6,901 nucleotides of DNA from an uncultured Ruminococcus sp. (GTDB lineage: Bacteria > Bacillota > Clostridia > Oscillospirales > Ruminococcaceae): NCBI GenBank assembly GCA_945876405.1, contig CAMCOJ010000112.1, positions 1-6,901 on the forward strand, given 5' to 3'. The notes beneath the pieces were generated by a model that saw only the letters and a list, made by a program, of their open reading frames with translations, had not been told where the DNA came from and searched no databases. Shown piece by piece: positions 1-5,956 of this stretch (its first letter is position 1; each line of letters starts with the position of its first letter). A program made the position numbers and the translations under genes.

Positions 1-14
1 ATTTTCTATTTCCA

Positions 15-22
15 AGAGGTGA
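15..22 (+). promoter_or_regulatory. Ribosome binding site that decides the TTG start of the YceG-like gene
   Basis: AGAGGTGA is a near-perfect Shine-Dalgarno sequence ending six bases before the TTG at 29. No in-frame ATG occurs before about residue 97 of the resulting protein, and the reading frame upstream of that is clearly coding, so TTG is the likely start codon. Confidence 0.85.
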
Positions 23-28
23 CAACAG

Positions 29-2338
29 TTGGCAATCAAATTTGAAAACAGCAGAGAAAGAATTGCAAAGAACATTCAGCATGAACCTGTACCTGCACCA
101 CAGCCTGTTCCTGAATTAAGCAGTGTGGATTCAAATTTTACAAGATACATCGGCTACGATGATGCCGAAAACTTTAAAGAATTCCTTACCGGAATATATG
201 CCGGAACAAAGACTAACGGTATTTTTTTTGACAAACATATTTCAAATCCTGCAAGTCCTGAAGTAGCCAAAATCACCGCATCATGTGATATTCCTGCCGA
301 TATCACCCGTGAAGCAATGGGCGATATTGTGAAAAAACTTCAGAACTCATCAGTAATAGATTTTTCAAAAATCGGCCAGTCAAAAAGCATCGACGAGTGT
401 ACAGATATTTTCTTTCAGGTAACCGAAAAAGTCAAATCCCTGTCCCCTTCTCCAAATGCAGTAAGAAACGTACTTATGAAATTTCTTTGCTGGATTAAAC
501 GATACAACAGCAGTACCATTGACAATATACTCTATATCGGAAGCATACAAAAACATGAAGTTTACTGGCTGTATCTTATGAGTCTGCTCGGATGCAGGGT
601 CTCGTATGTAAACTATACAGATGAAACGGAATACCGCTCAGGAGATCCTGACGGAATTTTTTCATCACTGGTCAAAGGCTCTGTTATGCAGCCTCTCGAC
701 ATTAATCTCGGGAAGATAAACATCGCACAGTATACACAGCAGTGCCGTGCAAATGAGCAGCTTAATGACATTGTAAATGCCGGTACACCGCTTATGATAA
801 AATACATGCCTACCGAACACGAGTATATTTTCAAGGATATGCTCACAACACTTGATTTAAGACGGGCAAAACTTATCTGTACGGATACAACAATTCCTGT
901 ATACTTCACAGCATATATAGGTCTGGACGACGAGACAACCTATCAGAATTCACTGTTTACAGCTAAGGAAGAACTAACTGCCCAAAACAAACAGTTTATA
1001 CTTCTTACTGAACTAAGAAAGCCCTCATATCAGGAAGCAGAAAAATTCTACTCTATATCAAAGACAAACGACGCTTCAATGATAAAACAGTTTACTGAAA
1101 AAATTGAAATCAAGGACAATATCGGAAGATCTGTTCTTGCAAAAAAGGCATTTATAGAAACATTAAACAGTATTCAGTCAAATAATCTTTACAATACAGC
1201 TGTACAGCTTGCTGTATGGTTTGATTTTGTCACTTCTCATTTCGACTTCTATAAGAATGATATCCCTATGATTGTTTACTACGGACATATCACCCCGGTA
1301 GAACTTCATTTTCTGAACATGATGTCAAAAACCGGTATAGATATCTTTTACTTTAATCCGGACAAATCAATACTTCAGCTTGTAAAATCAGCAGGCTTCC
1401 CTGATCTTAATATCATCGAACGCAAAGATTCACAAAGCGGTATGCCATTCCCGGAAAAGATGATTAAAACCAAGCTTGCAACAACAGCTTATGATGCAGA
1501 GAGATCTCTTGACTCTATAATGTACAGTGACAATACAATGTTCCGTACCCATCAGTACAGCTACTCAAGAAATCAGACTCTAAAAACCACATACGAGGAA
1601 CTCGGACTTATGTGGCATCAGCAGGCAATGTTCCGTACCGGATTTGACAGCAAAAATGATTATGTTATAGTTCCGAATATTTTTGCAAAGATAAGCGGAA
1701 TTCCAAAGGGAGATGTTCCTGCATACTACAAGGATATAGCATTTAAACTTTCTCCTCAGTCTGCATATTTTTATAAAGTTCCTTTCTTTAAGCCGGTTTC
1801 CGCAGTCAACAGGACAGGTGCCCTAAAAGTAACCCATGGAACAAAAATAGATATTGATGCTCTCAAAGCATCAAACCTAAACAAATACAACTACATGACA
1901 GACAATATTCAGTACCTCATCTTCAGCAAGATGCAGGAGGTTATTGACAGTGGTTTTATTATGGTACCTGATTCTGATATAGTACCTCTTGTTCTGACAG
2001 CAGGTCTGAATATTCCGAATAATATTCTTCAGATTATCCAGCAGTTTGACTTCACAAAGGATATTCCGAAGATAGTTATTGTATCCAACGGCAAACAGAC
2101 ATTTGAAGCTTTTGAATGTATACTTTTAGTATTGCTTAACGCTATCGGATTTGATATAATTGTATATACTCCGACAGGATATAAAAATCTCGAAACATTC
2201 ATACGCAGTGAGGCATTTCAGGAATTTAACCACGGGGAATACAAATACGACTTTGTTCCTCAGAAACTAAAGCTTCCGTCAGAAATTCCTCAGGAAAAAC
2301 AATCACTGTTTGAGCGAATATTTAAAGGGAAAAAGTAA
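29..2338 (+). CDS. YceG-like protein of the ter / 'biosynthetic module' stress locus
   Basis: A 769-residue soluble protein with no signal peptide or membrane segment. I assign it to the YceG family (B. subtilis YceG, a ter-associated protein of unknown activity) from segments such as the one near residues 543-557 (YVIVPNIFAKISG) and the C-terminal part near 708-720 (FDIIVYTPTG), and because a TelA/YceH gene follows directly. Residues 18-32 form a Pro-rich linker. A strand-helix-strand module appears three times, near residues 164-198, 411-445 and 679-715. A second motif, FTxYIGxDD, occurs at 37-45 and again at 293-301. The protein therefore seems built from repeats of about 250 residues, and it is longer than B. 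subtilis YceG, which I recall as roughly 540 residues. Comparative-genomic work has proposed that ter-linked modules make a small metabolite, but no catalytic residue is evident here. Family assignment is fairly sure; function is unknown. Confidence 0.8.
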   Translation: MAIKFENSRERIAKNIQHEPVPAPQPVPELSSVDSNFTRYIGYDDAENFKEFLTGIYAGTKTNGIFFDKHISNPASPEVAKITASCDIPADITREAMGDIVKKLQNSSVIDFSKIGQSKSIDECTDIFFQVTEKVKSLSPSPNAVRNVLMKFLCWIKRYNSSTIDNILYIGSIQKHEVYWLYLMSLLGCRVSYVNYTDETEYRSGDPDGIFSSLVKGSVMQPLDINLGKINIAQYTQQCRANEQLNDIVNAGTPLMIKYMPTEHEYIFKDMLTTLDLRRAKLICTDTTIPVYFTAYIGLDDETTYQNSLFTAKEELTAQNKQFILLTELRKPSYQEAEKFYSISKTNDASMIKQFTEKIEIKDNIGRSVLAKKAFIETLNSIQSNNLYNTAVQLAVWFDFVTSHFDFYKNDIPMIVYYGHITPVELHFLNMMSKTGIDIFYFNPDKSILQLVKSAGFPDLNIIERKDSQSGMPFPEKMIKTKLATTAYDAERSLDSIMYSDNTMFRTHQYSYSRNQTLKTTYEELGLMWHQQAMFRTGFDSKNDYVIVPNIFAKISGIPKGDVPAYYKDIAFKLSPQSAYFYKVPFFKPVSAVNRTGALKVTHGTKIDIDALKASNLNKYNYMTDNIQYLIFSKMQEVIDSGFIMVPDSDIVPLVLTAGLNIPNNILQIIQQFDFTKDIPKIVIVSNGKQTFEAFECILLVLLNAIGFDIIVYTPTGYKNLETFIRSEAFQEFNHGEYKYDFVPQKLKLPSEIPQEKQSLFERIFKGKK

Positions 2339-2365
2339 TTTTTTCTTTAACATATTAAAATGGAA

Positions 2366-2410
2366 AATGCCGTCAGCCGGGCATTCTTTCCGTTAAAAAT
2401 TTTTCGGCTG
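2366..2410 (+). repeat. Overlapping inverted repeats in the YceG-TelA gap
   Basis: The 90-base gap between the two genes holds two short inverted repeats that share bases. AATGCC (2366-2371) can pair with GGCATT (2380-2385), and CAGCCG (2374-2379) can pair with CGGCTG (2405-2410). The second hairpin would end four bases before the TelA ribosome binding site. CAGCCG lies in the loop of the first hairpin, so the two cannot readily form together. No T-tract follows either stem, so neither looks like a terminator. The stems are only six pairs each and may be chance. Confidence 0.35.
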
Positions 2411-2414
2411 GGAA

Positions 2415-2420
2415 ACGGAG
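2415..2420 (+). promoter_or_regulatory. Ribosome binding site that decides the TelA start
   Basis: ACGGAG lies eight bases before the ATG at 2429. The alternative in-frame ATG at 2360 has no such site upstream, and the 23 extra residues it would add are unlike the family. The same GGAAACGGAG string precedes the start of the surface-protein gene at 3776, so this is a common local form. Confidence 0.8.
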
Positions 2421-2428
2421 ATATTATA

Positions 2429-3589
2429 ATGGCCTTAAATTTTAAACCAAGTGCAGAAGCAGCAAAGGAAGCTGAGATTACACCAGTTGCAGATGCAACA
2501 CCTGCAGTAGTACCGGAAGTTGAAGCAGTTCCGGAATTCAACATTACAGTTGCAAAAAGTGAACTTCAGCAGAAGATTATCGATTCAGATGAGATTGACA
2601 GACTTACAGCACAGATTGATGTAAGCAATCCTAACTCAATCGTTACATTCGGCGGACCTGTAGCTGAAGAAATATCAAAGGCTTCTGACCAGGTTCTCAA
2701 CTCAATGGATATAAACCAGATAAATGACTCCGGTAAATTACTTCAGAATCTTGCCGAAGTAATGAACCAGTTTGACAGCAAGGAACTGGCTACTGAAGAG
2801 AAAGGAATTAAGAAACTCTTCTCAAATGCAAAAAAAGAACTCGACAAGATTCTCGGCAAATATCACACAATGGGTGAAGCTGTAGACAAGATTTATATTC
2901 AGCTCAAGGGATACGAAAAGGAAATCAGCGAATCAAACGTTAAACTCGACAAGATGTTCACTGCAAACCTCGCATACTACGAGGAACTTCTCAAGTACAT
3001 CATGGCCGGTGAACAGGGTGTAAAGGAACTTGACGCATATATTGAAGAATATCAGAAGAAGGTTGATGCTAATCCTGAAGACGGAACAATCCGTATGGAT
3101 CTCAACAACCTCATTCAGACAAGGGAAATCCTTGACCAGAGAGTTATGGACCTTAAGGTTGCAGAAAACGTTGCCCTTCAGACAATTCCTATGTTAAAGA
3201 CAATGGAATACTCCAACCTTAACCTCATCAGAAAGATTAACTCTGCATTCATCATCACAATGCCTGTATTCAAACAGTCACTTGCCCAGGCTATTATGCT
3301 TAAGAGACAGCGTGTTCAGGCTGAAGCTATGAGTGCACTTGACGCCAAGACAAATGAACTCCTCATTAAGAATGCTGAAAACACAGTTGCTCAGTCCAAG
3401 ATGACAGCTCAGCTTGCTTCAGGCAGCTCAATTCAGGTTGAAACACTTGAAAAGACATGGTCCACTATCGTAAGAGGTATCGAAGAGACAAAACAGATTC
3501 AGGAACAGGCAAGAATCAAACGAGCAGAAGATACTAAAAAACTTGAAGCTCTCAAGGATGATTTCAAAGCAAAAATGCACACTATGTAA
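2429..3589 (+). CDS. telA: TelA/YceH-family toxic anion resistance protein
   Basis: A 386-residue protein of the TelA family (B. subtilis YceH; KlaA/TelA of plasmid tellurite-resistance clusters). The start is the ATG at 2429. Residues 1-37 are an Ala/Pro/Glu-rich, probably disordered leader. The family core begins with IVTFGGPVAEEI (71-82) and continues as long amphipathic helices almost to the end, including a conserved-looking stretch with YYEELLKYI and a later one ending in ITMPVFKQSL. The Lys/Glu/Gln-rich C-terminus suggests coiled coil. There is no signal peptide and no membrane segment, so it is likely cytosolic or peripheral to the membrane. It follows the YceG-like gene after 90 bases without a terminator, so the two are probably co-transcribed. 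The family is linked to tellurite, phage and envelope-stress phenotypes, but its molecular activity is not established; resistance in this host is only inferred. Confidence 0.9.
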   Translation: MALNFKPSAEAAKEAEITPVADATPAVVPEVEAVPEFNITVAKSELQQKIIDSDEIDRLTAQIDVSNPNSIVTFGGPVAEEISKASDQVLNSMDINQINDSGKLLQNLAEVMNQFDSKELATEEKGIKKLFSNAKKELDKILGKYHTMGEAVDKIYIQLKGYEKEISESNVKLDKMFTANLAYYEELLKYIMAGEQGVKELDAYIEEYQKKVDANPEDGTIRMDLNNLIQTREILDQRVMDLKVAENVALQTIPMLKTMEYSNLNLIRKINSAFIITMPVFKQSLAQAIMLKRQRVQAEAMSALDAKTNELLIKNAENTVAQSKMTAQLASGSSIQVETLEKTWSTIVRGIEETKQIQEQARIKRAEDTKKLEALKDDFKAKMHTM

Positions 3590-3614
3590 CTTTTGAATAT
3601 TTTTCCTAAAATGG

Positions 3615-3643
3615 TGCCACGGAGGATAATCCGTGGCATTTTC
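3615..3643 (+). terminator. Rho-independent terminator after TelA
   Basis: A perfect nine-pair stem, TGCCACGGA / TCCGTGGCA (3615-3623 and 3630-3638), with a six-base loop is followed by TTTTCTGT. It starts 25 bases past the TelA stop and ends the YceG-TelA transcript. It separates that unit from the surface-protein gene. Confidence 0.88.
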
Positions 3644-3654
3644 TGTAAAAAAAA

Positions 3655-3691
3655 TACCTCTTAGGGCGAACAGATTACCTCTTAGGGCGAA
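3655..3691 (+). repeat. Two perfect 16-bp direct repeats, probable regulator binding site
   Basis: TACCTCTTAGGGCGAA occurs at 3655-3670 and again at 3676-3691, separated by five bases, giving a 21-bp start-to-start spacing (two helical turns). The second copy ends four bases before the proposed -35 element at 3696. Direct repeats on the same DNA face next to a weak -35 are typical of activator operators. The core ACCTCTTAG matches six of eight specified positions of the LytTR-type consensus as I recall it, and LytTR sites also have about 21-bp spacing; the two mismatches fall in the GT core. The identity of the regulator is inference, and none is encoded in the window. Confidence 0.7.
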
Positions 3692-3695
3692 ACTA

Positions 3696-3724
3696 TTGTA
3701 TTTTGATTTTAAAACCATTATAAT
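3696..3724 (+). promoter_or_regulatory. Promoter of the thioester surface-protein gene
   Basis: A perfect -10 hexamer TATAAT (3719-3724) has, 17 bases upstream, only a poor -35, TTGTAT (3696-3701), which matches TTGACA at three positions. Transcription would begin near 3731, giving a leader of about 45 bases. The weak -35 together with the direct repeats immediately upstream suggests expression depends on a bound activator. Confidence 0.65.
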
Positions 3725-3760
3725 AAAAGCACAACAAAAACAATTAAAAAATAAATGGAA

Positions 3761-3766
3761 ACGGAG
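3761..3766 (+). promoter_or_regulatory. Ribosome binding site that decides the surface-protein start
   Basis: ACGGAG lies nine bases before the ATG at 3776. The in-frame ATG at 3755 precedes this site, and using it would place seven charged residues (METEKNT) ahead of the normal signal peptide. The start at 3776 is therefore preferred. Confidence 0.8.
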
Positions 3767-3775
3767 AAAAATACA

Positions 3776-5467
3776 ATGAAAAAATTTATAGCCCTTATTT
3801 CATCATTAATAGTTTTAGGTGCAGCAGGAGCAGGTACAATGCTTCATTCAAAAGCAGATATGAAAATAGAAACAGCTGAATTTTCAGTTTCCGCTGACAG
3901 AAGCCAGCGCCCGTCATCATACTGCAGAAATGCTGATGGTTCACCGGTAAGCCGCGATTATTCAAGTTCAGATAACTTCTGCATCAGCCAGTATGCAGAG
4001 GGGAATGAAACAATAATGAGCTATGACGGATATCCTGCATACTGTATAGGCAGTCATCTGCAGAACGCTCCAACATCTCTTATGCAGGCAACCAGATACA
4101 GCGATATTCCGTATGATGACCCTGAATATGCTGCAATTTTCCGAATCGCAGCTGCCGGAGCAAGCTCAGGACGAACTGATTATAACCTTAATTCAACTGA
4201 TCTCTACTACGTAACCCAGTGTGCAGTTCGTGGTTACCTTTACGGAATAGCTCCCGAATCACTGGCATTCTTTTATGACGACGGCACACTTAACGATGCT
4301 ATGACAAATGAATTTTTCAGAATATCATATGCCGCATATGAAGAATACATACCTTTCAGTTCAGAATTAAAAACAACCTCCTCAGATGAAGCGCCAGTTC
4401 AGATTTTCACAGATGAAAAATGCTATTTCAGATACGGACCTTTTCAGCCATACTCTGAATATACCGATATTTCATACTACACTCTCGAATGCGGTGCGGA
4501 AGAAAACGTTATAATCTCTGCATTTGGTGATTTTATCCCAGCAGAATCAGAAACAGAATTTCAGTCAGAATGCCCTTTCTATGTATATATTGACTCCACA
4601 TACACAGAAGAAGTAAATATTACAATTAATTCAGAAGCTCATGTTACCAGATATAATCCGACCGTTTATCTGGCTTCAGACACAGCTTTCCAGAACATAT
4701 TTCAGATTAACATAACAGAAGCTGATGAGCAGTTATCCGGTGAATTAAAACTTGTAAACACTGATACAACAGGAGATATAAGGGTAAATAAAAAATTCAT
4801 TGCCGATAATATAGAAATAAATGATCTGTCTCTTATTTCACAGCCACGTTTCTCTGTAAAAAATCAGGACGGAAATTATGTATACGGTATTCAGACAGAC
4901 GGAAAAATAATCTTCGACCATTTTTCATCAGAACCGGTAGAATTTGCACTCACTTCAGATTCAGTTATCAACATTTCAGGACTCCCTGTAGGCGAATATA
5001 CTGTCTGCGAAATAAAGGGAGCTGATGGATTCGAAGCTCAGAATGCAGAAATAGCTATAAGCAATACTATCGAACTGAACACCTGCGTAATTATAAACGA
5101 ATCCATAACTACAACTACTACAACTGCCCCAGTTACTACAACCGTCGAAGAAACCACAACCGTTGCAGAAACCACAACACCATCTGAATCCACAACACCT
5201 TACGACATCACTTTTACTCTACCGGAAACAACAGTCCTCCTTACAAATATAACCGAAGAAGTATTTTCAGAAACAACAGTGGAGACAACTGAGGAAAGCA
5301 AAGAAACATCACCTTTGGAAACATCATTTTCAAACAGATACACTCGTCCGTCCAATCCGAAAATTCCACATTCACCAAAGACAGGTGACAGCAGATATCC
5401 TGTTTCCGCTTTAACAGCATTTTTTGCTGTATCAGGACTTGCTGTCCTCCGGACAGTTAAAAAATAA
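3776..5467 (+). CDS. Sortase-anchored surface protein with thioester and CnaB-like domains
   Basis: A 563-residue secreted protein. Residues 1-25 are a Sec signal peptide (MKKFIALISS plus a hydrophobic core). Next comes a predicted thioester domain: Cys90 in YPAYCIG and Gln148 in YVTQCAV fit the Cys and TQxA motifs of the TED family, whose internal Cys-Gln bond reacts covalently with host or substrate amines. A beta-rich region spans about 200-310. A CnaB/SpaA-like domain at about 325-442 carries candidate isopeptide residues Lys339 (IRVNKKF), Glu412 (EYTVCEI) and Asn441 (VIINES). A Thr/Glu-rich stalk follows (about 436-510), then SPKTGD (533-538) in place of LPXTG, a hydrophobic segment and the basic tail RTVKK, which together form a sorting signal. 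Nine cysteines remain after the signal peptide, many for a Gram-positive wall protein. It is a single-gene unit with its own promoter. Likely an adhesin; the ligand is unknown and no sortase lies in the window. Confidence 0.87.
   Translation: MKKFIALISSLIVLGAAGAGTMLHSKADMKIETAEFSVSADRSQRPSSYCRNADGSPVSRDYSSSDNFCISQYAEGNETIMSYDGYPAYCIGSHLQNAPTSLMQATRYSDIPYDDPEYAAIFRIAAAGASSGRTDYNLNSTDLYYVTQCAVRGYLYGIAPESLAFFYDDGTLNDAMTNEFFRISYAAYEEYIPFSSELKTTSSDEAPVQIFTDEKCYFRYGPFQPYSEYTDISYYTLECGAEENVIISAFGDFIPAESETEFQSECPFYVYIDSTYTEEVNITINSEAHVTRYNPTVYLASDTAFQNIFQINITEADEQLSGELKLVNTDTTGDIRVNKKFIADNIEINDLSLISQPRFSVKNQDGNYVYGIQTDGKIIFDHFSSEPVEFALTSDSVINISGLPVGEYTVCEIKGADGFEAQNAEIAISNTIELNTCVIINESITTTTTTAPVTTTVEETTTVAETTTPSESTTPYDITFTLPETTVLLTNITEEVFSETTVETTEESKETSPLETSFSNRYTRPSNPKIPHSPKTGDSRYPVSALTAFFAVSGLAVLRTVKK
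5135..5188 (+). repeat. 18-bp tandem repeat encoding TTTxxE units
   Basis: Three 18-base units encode TTTVEE, TTTVAE and TTTPSE in the stalk of the surface protein. The string GAAACCACAAC recurs exactly at 5150-5160 and 5168-5178. Such in-frame tandem repeats can expand or contract and change stalk length. The Thr runs are plausible O-glycosylation sites. Confidence 0.7.
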
Positions 5468-5468
5468 T

Positions 5469-5512
5469 AAACAAAGCATACTGCATAATTCAACATGCAG
5501 TATGCTTTGTTT
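5469..5512. terminator. Bidirectional terminator between convergent genes
   Basis: An 18-pair perfect stem (5469-5486 with 5495-5512, core AAAGCATACTGCAT) encloses an eight-base loop. It is followed by TTATTTT on the plus strand and by an ATTATTTTTT run on the minus strand. It therefore can end both the surface-protein transcript and the HAD-VanZ transcript, and its right edge touches the VanZ stop codon. Confidence 0.92.
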
Positions 5513-5955
5513 TATTTTCCCATATCTATCAGCTTTATAATTTTTCTGTGAAGAACAACAAAAATAATATATCCGACTGATGCTCCAAGAGTATTGTTAA
5601 AAAGATCATCAAACTCAAAAAGTCCGCGGCAGGTTATATACTGTATAGTTTCAATCGCAGTGGAAAAGCCCAGACCCATAAATGTTACTTTTCTGAGAGA
5701 TCTGTATTTTACATTCAAACCAGGCAGAAGAAATCCATACGGAACAGTCATAAGAATATTTAAGAAAATCTGGCCTGCGTAAAAATAATTCCTGTCACGT
5801 ATCAGCAAAATATAGGAGCGAAAAGGTTCCATATCAAAACGTCTCTCTCCTGGTTCCCTGCTGAATACAGTTATATATAAGACTGCAGCCAGATAAACAA
5901 CAAATCCCCAGAAATATATTTTTTTCAGACGATTGTCCTGCTTTTTTACAGACAT
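5512..5955 (-). CDS. VanZ-family membrane protein
   Basis: A 147-residue integral membrane protein with about four hydrophobic segments (near 13-32, 60-79, 88-108 and 119-137). Family signatures are visible: NILMTVPYGFLLPG (66-79), the motif with Glu102 and Gln105 (AIETIQ), Arg110, and FDDLFNNTLGASVGY (115-129). VanZ proteins form a broad family; the founding member gives low-level teicoplanin resistance in enterococci, but most homologs are uncharacterised, so antibiotic resistance should not be assumed. The start at 5955 is chosen because GGAG (minus strand, 5966-5963) lies seven bases ahead; the in-frame ATG at 5979 has no such site and would overlap the HAD gene. The gap to the HAD stop codon is one base, implying translational coupling. 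Confidence 0.88.
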   Translation of the reverse strand: MSVKKQDNRLKKIYFWGFVVYLAAVLYITVFSREPGERRFDMEPFRSYILLIRDRNYFYAGQIFLNILMTVPYGFLLPGLNVKYRSLRKVTFMGLGFSTAIETIQYITCRGLFEFDDLFNNTLGASVGYIIFVVLHRKIIKLIDMGK

Positions 5956-5956
5956 T

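Noticed and set aside
613..909. Minus-strand open frame of 98 codons inside the YceG-like gene
   Set aside because: Fully antisense to a well-supported gene, with no convincing protein features.
3655..3691. Direct repeats as the beginning of a CRISPR array
   Set aside because: Only two copies with a five-base spacer, and they sit directly on a promoter; CRISPR spacers are far longer.
3428..3718. Minus-strand open frame of 96 codons with a repeated FALRG motif
   Set aside because: The repeated peptide is just the translation of the promoter direct repeats, and the rest is antisense to TelA and runs through its terminator.
5200..5496. Minus-strand open frame under the end of the surface protein
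   Set aside because: It is antisense to the stalk and sorting signal and runs through the bidirectional terminator hairpin, so it is not a plausible gene.
5512..5955. VanZ protein as a glycopeptide resistance determinant
   Set aside because: No vanHAX or vanRS genes accompany it, and the family is widespread in sensitive bacteria.
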